From JASSUD01 sp031963225 (GTDB lineage Bacteria > Pseudomonadota > Gammaproteobacteria > Burkholderiales > Burkholderiaceae), in contig JASSUD010000015.1 of the NCBI GenBank assembly GCA_031963225.1, positions 1 through 43,726 on the forward strand: a stretch of DNA of 43,726 nucleotides. Reading direction: 5' to 3'. Below the pieces are notes generated by a model. That model had not been told where the DNA came from, made no database searches, and worked only from the letters and a program-made list of their open reading frames with translations. Below, one piece after another: positions 33,872-43,545 of the stretch (within the stretch, counting starts at the first letter, position 1; every line of letters starts with the position of its first letter). The translations under genes and the position numbers were made by a program.

Positions 33872-35845
33872 CTACACCAATATTTCCTCTGCCGCGGATA
33901 ATGCTTCTGGTAAACCTCGTAACACAACAATATCGCCGGCTATTAAAATCGTATCTTTACTAGGCTCAATACCTCGAATACCACGCCGACGGATAGCCGT
34001 TACTTCCACGCCTAGCTCTGCTAAATTCAAATCGCCTAACTGTCGATCTAAAGCCTTCGCTTGCGCGCCCACTGAGACAGACTGTAAGCGAATTTGTTCA
34101 TGCTCTAAATCATCATCGCCATCATCTGCACCGTGAAAATAGCCGCGCAATAGGCTATAGCGTGCGTCTCGCATCTCTTCAACACGCCGCACCACTCGGC
34201 GCATAGGAACGCCAATAAGCACCAAAGTATGCGAAGCCAACATGAGGCTACCTTCTACAATTTCAGGAACGACTTCTGTGGCTCCTGCAGTTAAAAGGCG
34301 CTCTAAATCTGAGTCATCCACCGTACGAACAATCGTTGGCAAGGCGGGCTCAAGCTCATGGATATTGTGCAAAATTTTAAGGGAGCATGGTGTATTGGCA
34401 TAAGTCAGTGCAATAGCTGCTGCGCGGTGTATCCCCGCTGCAACCAAAGATTCACGCCGTGTTGCATCACCAAACACCACCGATTCCCCCGCTACTGCAG
34501 CAGCGTTCACCCGGTCTGGATCTAAATCCAATGCCACATACGACAGTCCTTCTTGTTCAAGCATACGCGCAAGATTTTGCCCGCTACGGCCATATCCACA
34601 GATAATCACATGCCCAGAAATTTTAATGCTCTGCGTAGCAATATGTGTCACTTGCAAAGACTGTCTGAGCCAGTCGCTGGAGGACAGACGCATCACTATG
34701 CGGTCTGCATTTTGGATAATAAAAGGAGCAGCTAACATCGATAAAAGCATCGAGGCCAAGATAACTTGCGTACCCGTGGAGTCTATTAAATGCCGGTGCG
34801 TCACTACTTCCATCAGCACAAAACCAAACTCCCCCGCCTGCGCCAATCCCAAGCCGGTCCGCAGCGCTACACCTGTCGGCGAACCAAAAAGGCGGGCAAG
34901 GCCTGTGATTAAACCTGCTTTGACGCCAATGATGGCAAGGAATAATGCCAACACCAAAATCGGATGCGACCAGAGAATACGAGGGTCTAACAACATGCCT
35001 GTCGTAATAAAGAATAAACCAAGCAATACGTCTCGAAATGGCTTGATATCTTCTTCCACTTGATGGCGATACCGTGTCTCTGCAATCAATATCCCAGCAA
35101 TAAATGCCCCCAACGCCATCGATAGACCTAGTTGTTCAGTCAAAAAGGCTGCACCCAATGTAATGAGCAGCAGATTCAACATAAATAATTCTTGCGAGCG
35201 GCGGCGTGCAACTAAATTCAACCAACGCGTCATAAAACGTTGACCGACCCATAGCAGCAGCACTAAAGCGAAGGTGATTTTGATTGCAGCAAACAGGAGC
35301 GCCATAGCTAGGCTTTCTCCATCACTACCTAACGCAGCGGTCACGATAAGTAATGGAACGACAGCAAGATCTTGAAAAAGCAACACGCTAATAATATTAC
35401 GGCCGTGCTCAACCTCTAACTCCAAGCGCTCAGAGAGTAATTTACTCACAATGGCTGTGGAGGACATTGAAAAAACGCCCCCTAATGCTAAGGCTGCCTG
35501 CCAGCTCACATTAAAGAAAAAGCCCAGTCCCATTGCTACGACAAAGGTAATAGCCATCGTAAAAAATACTTGCGATAACCCTAACCCAAAAACGATGCGC
35601 CGCATCGAACGCAGCTTGGAAAGAGAAAATTCCAAGCCTATCGAAAACATCAGAAAGACCACCCCAAATTCAGCTAGGTAACCAATTTCTTTTGATTCAG
35701 GAAAGATCCCTAAAGCATGAGGGCCAACCAGCATGCCTACCGTTAGATAGCCAAGCATGGGAGGCAGATTCAGCATACGAAATATCACAACACCAGCTAC
35801 GCCAGCTAGCAGAAGGAAAAGGGTAAGCTCAAGGGGTGAAGTCAT
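33872..35845 (-). CDS. Kef-type K+/H+ antiporter with RCK domains
   Basis: A 657-residue monovalent cation:proton antiporter-2 family protein. About 12 membrane helices (LTLFLLLAGVAGVVIFRMLN onward) with GYLTVGMLVGPHALGIFPES, SIGLEFSLSKLR and SMALGAFIAGILIAET. Then an NAD-binding TrkA-N domain (IICGYGRSGQNLARMLEQEG, DATRRESLVAAGI) and a TrkA-C domain at the end. It probably exports K+ in exchange for protons. KefB, KefC and YbaL cannot be told apart here. It is divergent from kdsD. Confidence 0.93.
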   Translation of the reverse strand: MTSPLELTLFLLLAGVAGVVIFRMLNLPPMLGYLTVGMLVGPHALGIFPESKEIGYLAEFGVVFLMFSIGLEFSLSKLRSMRRIVFGLGLSQVFFTMAITFVVAMGLGFFFNVSWQAALALGGVFSMSSTAIVSKLLSERLELEVEHGRNIISVLLFQDLAVVPLLIVTAALGSDGESLAMALLFAAIKITFALVLLLWVGQRFMTRWLNLVARRRSQELFMLNLLLITLGAAFLTEQLGLSMALGAFIAGILIAETRYRHQVEEDIKPFRDVLLGLFFITTGMLLDPRILWSHPILVLALFLAIIGVKAGLITGLARLFGSPTGVALRTGLGLAQAGEFGFVLMEVVTHRHLIDSTGTQVILASMLLSMLAAPFIIQNADRIVMRLSSSDWLRQSLQVTHIATQSIKISGHVIICGYGRSGQNLARMLEQEGLSYVALDLDPDRVNAAAVAGESVVFGDATRRESLVAAGIHRAAAIALTYANTPCSLKILHNIHELEPALPTIVRTVDDSDLERLLTAGATEVVPEIVEGSLMLASHTLVLIGVPMRRVVRRVEEMRDARYSLLRGYFHGADDGDDDLEHEQIRLQSVSVGAQAKALDRQLGDLNLAELGVEVTAIRRRGIRGIEPSKDTILIAGDIVVLRGLPEALSAAEEILV

Positions 35846-36008
35846 TAAAGTGTCCTAAAACTCTTTTTGGAAATTCCAAATCTGATACCAGACCATACAG
35901 CACAAGCTATTTACTGTACCTTATACCAGCATACCTGCGTATCATAGAACACTGGCAGCTAAAATGGGCTTTGTTATACTTTCGCGTTTTGTGAATCCTA
36001 TTTTGTGA

Positions 36009-37070
36009 ATGATAGCGAAATTCAATTCACTTACAGTCAATTTAGACGATGATCCTATGCGTAGTAGACAAAATGAATCGCTTTCCACCCCTCTTTTTTC
36101 CCAAAGAATCATCACTTTAGCTAAAGAGGCTCTCCATATTGAAGGAGAAGCAGTCTGTGCGTTAGCAGAACGTATTGATGAGCGATTTGTAGACGCGGTG
36201 CAATATGTGCTCCAATGCACAGGTCGCGTCGTTGTATCGGGAATGGGTAAATCTGGCCATATTGGGCGCAAGCTTGCTGCCACGCTAGCCAGCACGGGAA
36301 CACCCGCTTTCTTTGTGCACCCCGCAGAAGCACGTCATGGGGATTTAGGCATGATTACGCGCGATGACGTAGTCATTGCTCTGTCGAATTCAGGTGAAAC
36401 CCAAGAATTACTAGGTATCGTGCCTCTGATTAAACGCATGGGGACGAAACTCATTGGAATTACGGGCCGCACTACATCCAGCTTAGCGCAATTAGCGGAT
36501 GTGCACTTAGATGCAGGCGTTGAAAAAGAGGCATGCTCTTTAAATCTAGCCCCTACTGCCAGTACCACTGCTGCTTTAGCACTGGGTGATGCTTTGGCTG
36601 TGGCTGTGCTCGATGCTCGCGGCTTTACCCCAGAAGATTTCGCTCGCTCACACCCTGGTGGTGCACTAGGTAATCGGCTACTTATTTCGGTAAAAAATGT
36701 TATGCGCACCGGAGCGCACATCCCTAAAGTCGGTATGGAAGCCACTGTGCGTGAGGCGATCCTGGAAATGACAGTTAAGCGCTTAGGTATGACCGCCATC
36801 GTCAATGCACAGAACCATGTCGAGGGTATTTTTACAGATGGTGATTTACGCAGATTTCTTGAGAATACGACCGATCTCTCTCAGTTAGACAGTAGTATTC
36901 GTACCTTGATGCATGTGCAACCTCACACTGTTTCTCCAGATCAACTTGCTGTAGAAGTGATTGAGCTGATGGAAAAATGTCGGATCAACCAAATTTTAGT
37001 AGTAGATGAGAGCCGCACATTGCTAGGCGCCCTCAATATGCATGACTTGCTTGATGCCAAAGTCATTTAA
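36009..37070 (+). CDS. kdsD: D-arabinose 5-phosphate isomerase
   Basis: A 353-residue (or 337 from the ATG at 36057) SIS plus two-CBS enzyme converting ribulose-5-P to arabinose-5-P for KDO in LPS. SGMGKSGHIGRKLAATLAST, HPAEARHGDLGMI and SLNLAPTASTTAALALGDAL form the sugar-phosphate site; VMRTGAHIPKV starts the CBS pair. Neither start has a clear ribosome site. It opens the LPS-export cluster. kdsC, normally next, is not here. Confidence 0.96.
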   Translation: MIAKFNSLTVNLDDDPMRSRQNESLSTPLFSQRIITLAKEALHIEGEAVCALAERIDERFVDAVQYVLQCTGRVVVSGMGKSGHIGRKLAATLASTGTPAFFVHPAEARHGDLGMITRDDVVIALSNSGETQELLGIVPLIKRMGTKLIGITGRTTSSLAQLADVHLDAGVEKEACSLNLAPTASTTAALALGDALAVAVLDARGFTPEDFARSHPGGALGNRLLISVKNVMRTGAHIPKVGMEATVREAILEMTVKRLGMTAIVNAQNHVEGIFTDGDLRRFLENTTDLSQLDSSIRTLMHVQPHTVSPDQLAVEVIELMEKCRINQILVVDESRTLLGALNMHDLLDAKVI

Positions 37071-37117
37071 AAACGACTAGCTATTTTTTAGCAACACCCT
37101 AAAACTTTTTTATCCGT

Positions 37118-37738
37118 ATGCGTACTCCACGTTTTAGGCACTGGCTTCCGTTAGGCGGGATAGCTTTGCTCGCCGGCCTAACGTATGGGCTTTTTCTACT
37201 TAATCAGTCTACTGGCCCGCTCTTGCCAGCGCGCGCCAAAACACATACGCCAGACTATTTTGCAGATCATTTTTCTGTGACGATTTTAAATCCTCAAGGT
37301 ACGACTCAATACCGGATCAAAGCGTCCAAAATGGTGCATTACCAAGATGACGGAACGATAGATATTACCTTACCTGCTGTGCGCGTCTTTACGCCCAATG
37401 AGCCTGCAATAACCGGCTTTGCACAGCGAGGTAAGTTAAATACAGACGGTTCCATCCTTGATTTATATGGCGATGCACGTGTTTTGCGTGCAAGTGCTAG
37501 AAGGGGTAAAAATATTGAGCCTGAAATACAAATGGCCTCAGAGCATTTTCGTGTTTTAATCAATAATGATCTAGTACAAACAGAAAAACCTGTAACCATA
37601 CAGCGTGGCCCATCCATTGCCACTACAACCGGTATGGAATATAACAACACCACTCGCACCATTCTTTTCAAAAGCCGGGTTCAAGGTGTGTTTTCTCCTA
37701 CCATACAGCCCCAAAGCGCGAACCCTCCTACCCGCTAG
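37118..37738 (+). CDS. lptC: LPS export periplasmic anchor LptC
   Basis: A 206-residue protein with one N-terminal membrane helix (LPLGGIALLAGLTYGLFLL) and a periplasmic beta-jellyroll. It bridges LptBFG and LptA. TPDYFADHFSVTILNPQGTT and the DGSILDLYGDARVLRAS strand are typical. It lies 47 bp after kdsD and 3 bp before lptA. Confidence 0.93.
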   Translation: MRTPRFRHWLPLGGIALLAGLTYGLFLLNQSTGPLLPARAKTHTPDYFADHFSVTILNPQGTTQYRIKASKMVHYQDDGTIDITLPAVRVFTPNEPAITGFAQRGKLNTDGSILDLYGDARVLRASARRGKNIEPEIQMASEHFRVLINNDLVQTEKPVTIQRGPSIATTTGMEYNNTTRTILFKSRVQGVFSPTIQPQSANPPTR

Positions 37739-37741
37739 CTC

Positions 37742-38413
37742 ATGCCTATTTTTCGTATCCTCTTCAGGAGCCTATTGTCTTTTTTACTGTTGCTTACGCT
37801 CTTACCTTGCAGAGCCGCCGAGCAGCAGGATCGTTTTGCCCCTATATATTTTCAAACTGATCGTTGGGTCTACGATGACCTCAAGCAAATTAATACTTTA
37901 ACGGGCCATGTAGTGCTAAACAAAGGTACCATTCTGATCAAAGCAGATCAAATCACTGTACACCGCGATCCTGAGGGATATCAATATATTAAGGCCAGCA
38001 CAACCGGCGGGTCACGGGCTTATTTTCGGCAAAAACGCTACGGCTTCAACGAATATATAGAAGGCCGCGGCAAGACCATCACCTATGATGATAAAAGTGA
38101 AATCGCAACAATGAGAGGCCGCGCACACGTTTTGCGCCTACAGGGGCTCACCAGAGTCCTAGATGAAGTACAGGGCAGCGTGATTCGCTATGATCATGAG
38201 CACAATATTTATAGTGCTGATTCGGGAAATGATATTGCCAATCAGGCTAACCCTCATGGCCGGGTTCGAGCGATGATTTCTTCTCCCAATAAACCTCCTG
38301 CTCACATTCATCCAAAACCACAAGGTGATAATGCTATTTCACTGACTCCGTCTACAGATATTACGCCGCTAGCGCCTCTCCCCTCTCTTAATCCTTCTGC
38401 TATACAGCCTTGA
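37742..38413 (+). CDS. lptA: LPS transport periplasmic protein LptA
   Basis: A 223-residue protein. It has a signal peptide (RSLLSFLLLLTLLPCRA), then the OstA beta-jellyroll (LTGHVVLNKGTILIKADQIT; GRGKTITYDDKSEIATMRG) that forms the LPS bridge across the periplasm. The C-terminal ~45 residues are a Pro/Ser-rich extension. Its stop overlaps the proposed TTG start of lptB. Confidence 0.94.
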   Translation: MPIFRILFRSLLSFLLLLTLLPCRAAEQQDRFAPIYFQTDRWVYDDLKQINTLTGHVVLNKGTILIKADQITVHRDPEGYQYIKASTTGGSRAYFRQKRYGFNEYIEGRGKTITYDDKSEIATMRGRAHVLRLQGLTRVLDEVQGSVIRYDHEHNIYSADSGNDIANQANPHGRVRAMISSPNKPPAHIHPKPQGDNAISLTPSTDITPLAPLPSLNPSAIQP

Positions 38414-39207
38414 GTACATCTGCTCCCCCACTCCTCGACCCCCAGTTGCATTTACGTGCCCAACAAAACAGCATGCTTAGAGTGCGTAATCTTAAAAAAC
38501 ACTATGGCTCACGCACCGTTGTCAAAGATGTTTCGCTTGATGTAAAAAGCGGAGAAGTCGTGGGACTTTTAGGGCCAAATGGGGCTGGCAAAACTACCTC
38601 GTTTTATATGATCGTAGGGCTTGTACGGCTCGACGCGGGTGAAATCACTCTCGATGATATGTCTATTAGCCGCTTTCCTATCCATAAACGGGCTCGCATG
38701 GGACTCTCTTACCTTCCGCAAGAAGCATCCGTCTTCCGTAAGCTCAGTGTCGCTGAAAATATTCGTGCGGTCTTGGAGCTGCAAGTGGATGAAACGGGCA
38801 AAAAACTATCTCCAAGCGCGGTAGAGAATCGTGCGCAGGCACTCATGGAAGAGCTACAGATTACTCATTTGCAAGATGACGCAGCGCTTTCATTATCTGG
38901 TGGAGAACGCCGGCGCGTTGAAATCGCTCGGGCACTCGCAACAGATCCGCGCTTTATTCTGCTCGATGAGCCTTTTGCAGGGGTAGACCCCATCGCCGTA
39001 CTCGAGATACAAAAAATTGTCCGTTTTTTGAAAGAACGTCACATCGGTGTTTTAATTACGGATCATAATGTGCGCGAAACCCTTGGTATTTGTGATCACG
39101 CTTATATCATCAGCGAGGGATGCGTACTGGCCGCTGGAGCGCCTGCCGAAATTATTGAAAATACTCATGTGCGTCGCGTATATTTAGGTGAGCACTTTAG
39201 GATGTAA
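38410..39207 (+). CDS. lptB: LPS export ABC transporter ATPase LptB
   Basis: The 265-residue ATPase of LptB2FGC. Walker A GLLGPNGAGKTTSFYMIVGL, signature LSGGERRRVEIARAL, Walker B FILLDEPFAGVDPIA, H-loop LITDHNVRETL. The TTG at 38410 gives a 4-bp overlap with lptA; the ATG at 38473 is the alternative and would still include the first strand. rpoN, usually next, is missing. Confidence 0.95.
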   Translation: MSTSAPPLLDPQLHLRAQQNSMLRVRNLKKHYGSRTVVKDVSLDVKSGEVVGLLGPNGAGKTTSFYMIVGLVRLDAGEITLDDMSISRFPIHKRARMGLSYLPQEASVFRKLSVAENIRAVLELQVDETGKKLSPSAVENRAQALMEELQITHLQDDAALSLSGGERRRVEIARALATDPRFILLDEPFAGVDPIAVLEIQKIVRFLKERHIGVLITDHNVRETLGICDHAYIISEGCVLAAGAPAEIIENTHVRRVYLGEHFRM

Positions 39208-39415
39208 TCTTCGTATGATGGTTACAAAGAATTATTGAAGGGAAGCAGCAAATGCATGAGAACCGGCATATACTTCCTTCTAGGCACTTCGAAAAAGTGC
39301 AAAAAGCTATTTCTTGGGAAACTACGAAAAAGCCCTGAGAAAACTGAAAACTGGTTTCTGTATTGTAGTTTGTATCTATGCATTATCCGTTTGATGATTT
39401 CTATAGGGGAGGACT
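39208..39415. other. Gap where rpoN is expected
   Basis: 208 bp without a gene. No RpoN-like reading is visible in any frame. It includes the strong GGGGAGG site for hpf. Confidence 0.6.
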
Positions 39416-39775
39416 ATGAATCTCAATATCGTTGGCCGCCATCTGCACGTCACGCCTGCTGTACGAAAATACATTACGAATAAGGTTAATAAAGTTACCA
39501 GGTATTTCAAAGATGTTGTAACTGCTACTGTTCGTCTTACACCGCACCATGTTGAGCGAAAAAAAACATGCCCAATGGCTGAGGTCACAGTTCACGTAAA
39601 AGGGCCAAATGCTGCGAAAGGGAAAGATATCGTGGTGCAAACCACGGATGACAATCTCTATAAAGCTATCAATGATGTTTTTTCTGCACTCACTCGACAA
39701 GTTTTAAAATACAAGGCTGTGCGTCTTATCCCACGTCGCAAAAAACGTGAGTCAGTTACTGATATCGATGTATAG
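39416..39775 (+). CDS. hpf: Ribosome hibernation promoting factor
   Basis: A 119-residue HPF/YfiA protein that dimerises or silences 70S ribosomes in starvation. NLNIVGRHLHVTPAVRKYIT starts the domain, and HVKGPNAAKGKDIVVQTTDD and the basic LIPRRKKRE end are family features. Short form. GGGGAGG is 4 nt before the ATG. Confidence 0.95.
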   Translation: MNLNIVGRHLHVTPAVRKYITNKVNKVTRYFKDVVTATVRLTPHHVERKKTCPMAEVTVHVKGPNAAKGKDIVVQTTDDNLYKAINDVFSALTRQVLKYKAVRLIPRRKKRESVTDIDV

Positions 39776-39809
39776 CATTCAGTCAGCGGATCTTTGTTTT
39801 TAGGACTTT

Positions 39810-39850
39810 CTGGGATCTGCTCAAAATAATTTCTCTTTGGCAGATCCCAG
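39810..39850. other. Hairpin between hpf and ptsN
   Basis: CTGGGATCTGC and its exact complement form an 11-bp stem with a 19-nt loop. No T-run follows, so termination is doubtful; it may affect hpf mRNA ends. Confidence 0.5.
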
Positions 39851-39879
39851 CAAGGCACACCTTTACCTGCCTATCCACC

Positions 39880-40326
39880 ATGAAATATCTTGCCTCTTTC
39901 TTTCGCTCCGATAATATTGTTCTGGAGCTAGATCACACCAGCACAGAGCAGGTATTTACTGCTATCGGCACACTCTTTGAGCACCACCACGGCATTGCGC
40001 ACGATGTAGTCACCCAAAATCTGCTTGCTAGAGAGCAACTTGGCTCTACAGCCTTGGGAGCAGGCGTTGCTATACCGCATGGCCGTATTAAAGGGCTTAA
40101 ACAACCTGTGGCTGCGTTGATGCGCTTAACGCAACCGATTGCCTTTGGGGCGCCGGATGGAGAACCCGTAGCTTTATTTATTTTTTTGCTTGTGCCTGAG
40201 CACGCCACTCAGCAGCACCTCGAAATACTCTCTGAAATTGCACAACTTCTCTCAGACCCAGAAAAGCGTAAGCAATTAACTACCGAGGCTAACCCGGCCA
40301 CGATCTACCACCTACTAACCAGCTAG
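39880..40326 (+). CDS. ptsN: Nitrogen-regulatory PTS protein EIIA-Ntr
   Basis: A 148-residue regulatory EIIA domain. The phosphorylated His is in GAGVAIPHGRIKG. GSTALG before it and VALFIFLLVPEHATQQHL after it fit. It receives phosphate from NPr and controls other proteins. It lies 13 bp before hprK. Confidence 0.95.
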   Translation: MKYLASFFRSDNIVLELDHTSTEQVFTAIGTLFEHHHGIAHDVVTQNLLAREQLGSTALGAGVAIPHGRIKGLKQPVAALMRLTQPIAFGAPDGEPVALFIFLLVPEHATQQHLEILSEIAQLLSDPEKRKQLTTEANPATIYHLLTS

Positions 40327-40339
40327 CGCACCCATTTTT

Positions 40340-41299
40340 ATGGATATTCCTAGCATTACAGCGCAAGGCATGTTTGACGACAATGTCGACAAGCTCAAAC
40401 TCAAATGGCTAACGGGCTATAAAGGCGGCGAACGAGGATTTTCGAGTGATGTGGTAGCGCATGCCACCTCCAGTGCAGATTTAGTAGGGCACCTCAATCT
40501 CATTCACCCCAATCGCATTCAAGTACTCGGTGAAGCAGAAACGCTTTATTATCAACGCCAATCCAAACAAGATTGCGAGCGACAAATGGCGGAGCTCATA
40601 GCACTAGAGCCTCCCTTTTTGGTGGTTGCAGATGGCGTTCACGCATTGCCGGATTTAGTAAAGCAGTGCACGCATTCCTCCACCCCCCTCTTTGTCACCC
40701 CCACTTCAAGCGCAACCGTTATTGACCATCTGCGCCTATACATCTCCCACCTTTTTGCACCCCGCACCACGTTGCATGGTGTGTTTCTTGATATTCTGGA
40801 AATGGGTGTTTTGCTATCAGGGGAATCTGGGCTAGGAAAAAGTGAGCTGGGGCTAGAGCTCATCAGCCGCGGGCATGGCTTAGTGGCCGATGATGCAGTC
40901 GACTTCGTGCGATTGGGTCCTGACTTTATTGAAGGGCGCTGCCCACCTTTATTGCAAAACTTACTGGAAGTGCGCGGACTCGGCCTGCTTGATATCAAAA
41001 CCATATTTGGTGAAACCGCGGTGCGGCGGAAGAAAAAACTAAAACTCGTCGTTCAGCTAGTACGCCGCACCGACGAGAAATTCGAACGCCTTCCCACAGA
41101 TAACCAAACTGAAGAAATACTAGGCCTACCTATTCATAAAGTAACCCTGCAAGTCGCTGCCGGGCGCAACCTTGCTGTTCTAGTAGAAGCAGCCGTACGA
41201 AACACCATCTTGCACTTACGAGGCATCAACACCTTGAGCGATTTCATGAATCGCCAACTTCATGCCATGCACGAACCTTTAACGCCTAGAAAAAATTGA
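40340..41299 (+). CDS. hprK: HPr kinase/phosphorylase
   Basis: A 319-residue bifunctional enzyme. GVLLSGESGLGKSELGLELI is the P-loop, and LLEVRGLGLLDIKTIFG is the family signature. It phosphorylates or dephosphorylates a Ser on HPr-type proteins; in betaproteobacteria it sits with ptsN, as here. rapZ would usually follow but a repeat element does. Confidence 0.95.
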   Translation: MDIPSITAQGMFDDNVDKLKLKWLTGYKGGERGFSSDVVAHATSSADLVGHLNLIHPNRIQVLGEAETLYYQRQSKQDCERQMAELIALEPPFLVVADGVHALPDLVKQCTHSSTPLFVTPTSSATVIDHLRLYISHLFAPRTTLHGVFLDILEMGVLLSGESGLGKSELGLELISRGHGLVADDAVDFVRLGPDFIEGRCPPLLQNLLEVRGLGLLDIKTIFGETAVRRKKKLKLVVQLVRRTDEKFERLPTDNQTEEILGLPIHKVTLQVAAGRNLAVLVEAAVRNTILHLRGINTLSDFMNRQLHAMHEPLTPRKN

Positions 41300-41339
41300 G
41301 CCTGTATTTATATAGGTTTTAAAAGGACAGCGGTAATCA

Positions 41340-41454
41340 TGTTGGGGTTCCTTCGTCACCACCAACCTACCGATATGCATATGTAAAAGAGTTCTATAAA
41401 ACTCCGCGAACCACAAAAGCACAGTAGGTTGGTGGTGACGAAGGAACCCCAACA
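41340..41454. repeat. Inverted-pair repeat element, locus 7
   Basis: Cores at 41340-41371 (+) and 41424-41454 (-) enclose a 52-bp loop. Outside, TTTTAAAAGGACAGCGGTAA on the left mirrors the CTTGAAAGCCTGC side on the right, so half-spacers flank the pair. It lies between hprK and mutY. Confidence 0.9.
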
Positions 41455-41503
41455 TGCATGCCACAGCGCTCTTGAAAGCCTGCCTAATAATTACTGCACT
41501 CTA

Positions 41504-42628
41504 TTAAACAGGTATTGGCATATTCAACGCCTCCAATAACTTGCGTATCGGTGCAGGCAAACCATACTCCCCAATCGCTTGCAAAGGCACCCAGACGGTA
41601 TTGGTTTGCTCCACCTGGTGAACAGGAGCTAGCTGTGCATGCAACTGAGCCCTATCAAGCTCAGCATAGGACACATAATACGGCTGCATGATTTTACGAA
41701 AATGGGTAAATTCATGAGCAATCGGTGCCAGCGCAGTCAGCTCAACCAATGCCTGTTGCGTACCTAATGTGCGAGAAGTGGGATCAAAGCCGCTCAAAGT
41801 AGCAATATAGTCTTCTAACTCCTCACGACTCTTAGCCTCAGGCAAACTCCACAAACCGCCCCAAATCCCCACTGGAGGCCTTAACTCAAGCAATACGCGG
41901 TCTTCTGAACGCAGCACAAGCACATCGAAATACCGAGTTGGTTTGGCTTTGCGCACACGCGCTTGCGGTAGCACATGCTCCCGGCCAGATAGATGCGCAA
42001 CACACTCTTTTTTAAAAGGACAACGCATGCAATGTGGGCGGCGCCCAACGCACAGCGTGGCCCCCAAATCCATCAGCCCTTGTGTATACGCACCGATGCC
42101 CGTATCAGGCAAAAGCGACTCTGCGAGCGTCCACAATACATTTTCAACCGCTTTTTCAGAAGGCACGCCCTCAATTCCAAATACCCTGGTTAGCACCCGT
42201 TTGACATTCGCATCTAGAATCGCCGCACGCGCTCCAAATGCAAATGCAGCAATCGCTGCTGCAGTGGAACGCCCAATACCAGGCAACTCTGCAAGCTCAG
42301 TCACACTGTCAGGGAAAGCCCCCCCGCGCTCCACAACCACCTGCGCACACCGATGTAAATTACGCGCACGCGCGTAATAGCCAAGACCGCTCCACAATGC
42401 CATCACCGTATCTGCTGGAGCGTTAGCTAAGCTATACACATCAGGAAAAGCCTCTAAAAAACGTTGGTAATACGGAATAACCGTTGCAACCTGCGTTTGT
42501 TGAAGCATAATTTCAGAGAGCCATACACGATACGGGTCTCCAAAACTGCCCTGCTGCCAAGGTAAACCATGCCGCCCTTGCTCTGCCTGCCAAGCGATAA
42601 GGCGCGGAGCAAACTCCTTAGAATCCAT
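41504..42628 (-). CDS. mutY: A/G-specific adenine DNA glycosylase
   Basis: A 374-residue enzyme that removes A opposite 8-oxoG. SEIMLQQTQVATVIPYYQRF holds the catalytic Glu, LPGIGRSTAAAIAAFAFG is the helix-hairpin-helix, ILDANVKRVLTRVFG the catalytic Asp, and CVGRRPHCMRCPFKKEC binds the [4Fe-4S] cluster. The C-terminal NUDIX-like domain is present. Confidence 0.97.
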   Translation of the reverse strand: MDSKEFAPRLIAWQAEQGRHGLPWQQGSFGDPYRVWLSEIMLQQTQVATVIPYYQRFLEAFPDVYSLANAPADTVMALWSGLGYYARARNLHRCAQVVVERGGAFPDSVTELAELPGIGRSTAAAIAAFAFGARAAILDANVKRVLTRVFGIEGVPSEKAVENVLWTLAESLLPDTGIGAYTQGLMDLGATLCVGRRPHCMRCPFKKECVAHLSGREHVLPQARVRKAKPTRYFDVLVLRSEDRVLLELRPPVGIWGGLWSLPEAKSREELEDYIATLSGFDPTSRTLGTQQALVELTALAPIAHEFTHFRKIMQPYYVSYAELDRAQLHAQLAPVHQVEQTNTVWVPLQAIGEYGLPAPIRKLLEALNMPIPV

Positions 42629-42675
42629 TTAAATTGAACCTTTTAAACACAAACTACACAAACCATACAAACCCA

Positions 42676-43482
42676 ATGCCCATGACCCCCTCTCAATTAC
42701 CTCCCCGAGCACGAGATACCCATAAGGGGAATTTTGGACATGTATTAATAATAGGCGGTACACAAGGAATGGGAGGCGCCGTGCGGCTGGCAGCGGAAGC
42801 TGCAGCACGGGTAGGCGCCGGCCTAGTTACTATTGCCACTCATGCAACCCATTACGCCTTCTTAAATGCAACACGCCCAGAGGTGATAAGCCATAAAGCT
42901 AGCGTTGCAGCAGACCTCACTCCTTTACTAGCGCGTGCAACCGTCATCGCGATTGGGCCAGGTCTTGGGCAATCCGATTGGTCACAGGAATTATTTGAAA
43001 AAGCCCTACAAAACCCACATCCTAAAGTAATAGATGCAGACGCTCTCAACCTTCTAGCGAAAAACCCGCAAAAACGTGAAGATTGGATACTCACCCCCCA
43101 CCCTGGTGAAGCAGCGCGCCTATTAAATTGCTCCATAGTAGACGTCCAAGCTAATCGCGTTGGAGCGGCTAAACAATTACAAGATCAGTACGGCGGTAGC
43201 ATCGTCCTCAAAGGTAAAGGGTCTATTGCCATAGATGCTTTACAAACCCCTTGGATATGCGAAGCAGGAAATGCGGGCATGGCCAGCGCAGGGATGGGAG
43301 ATGTATTAACCGGCACCATAGCAGGTCTACTAGCACAAGGTCTAAATTTGACTGAAGCAGCGATCACAGGCGTTGATTTACACGCCAAAGCTGGCGATCT
43401 CGCGGCACAGACAGATGGTGAACGCGGCCTTTTAGCCAGCGATTTGATGGTTTATCTGCGTGAACTAGTTAACAAAAAATGA
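42676..43482 (+). CDS. nnrD: ADP-dependent NAD(P)H-hydrate dehydratase
   Basis: About 268 residues from the ATG at 42676; a TTG start 14 codons earlier is less likely. It repairs hydrated NAD(P)H. GNFGHVLIIGGTQGMGGAVR, DADALNLLAKNP, LTPHPGEAARLL and NAGMASAGMGDVLTGTIAGL are the ribokinase-like active-site segments. The NnrE epimerase half found in many fused proteins is absent. It is divergent from mutY across 47 bp. Confidence 0.93.
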   Translation: MPMTPSQLPPRARDTHKGNFGHVLIIGGTQGMGGAVRLAAEAAARVGAGLVTIATHATHYAFLNATRPEVISHKASVAADLTPLLARATVIAIGPGLGQSDWSQELFEKALQNPHPKVIDADALNLLAKNPQKREDWILTPHPGEAARLLNCSIVDVQANRVGAAKQLQDQYGGSIVLKGKGSIAIDALQTPWICEAGNAGMASAGMGDVLTGTIAGLLAQGLNLTEAAITGVDLHAKAGDLAAQTDGERGLLASDLMVYLRELVNKK

Positions 43483-43505
43483 TAGTAGATATGTGAATGG
43501 AGTGC

Positions 43506-43545
43506 ACACCCCATTTAAAGGTAAATAAAAAAAGGGGTGTTTATC
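43506..43545 (+). terminator. Possible weak terminator after nnrD
   Basis: ACACCCC and GGGGTGT form a 7-bp stem with a long 21-nt loop, followed by TTATCTTATT. The loop length makes it a weak call. Confidence 0.45.

Noticed and set aside
39208..39415. Remnant of rpoN
   Set aside because: I read all frames and found nothing like the RpoN N- or C-terminus, so no pseudogene is called.
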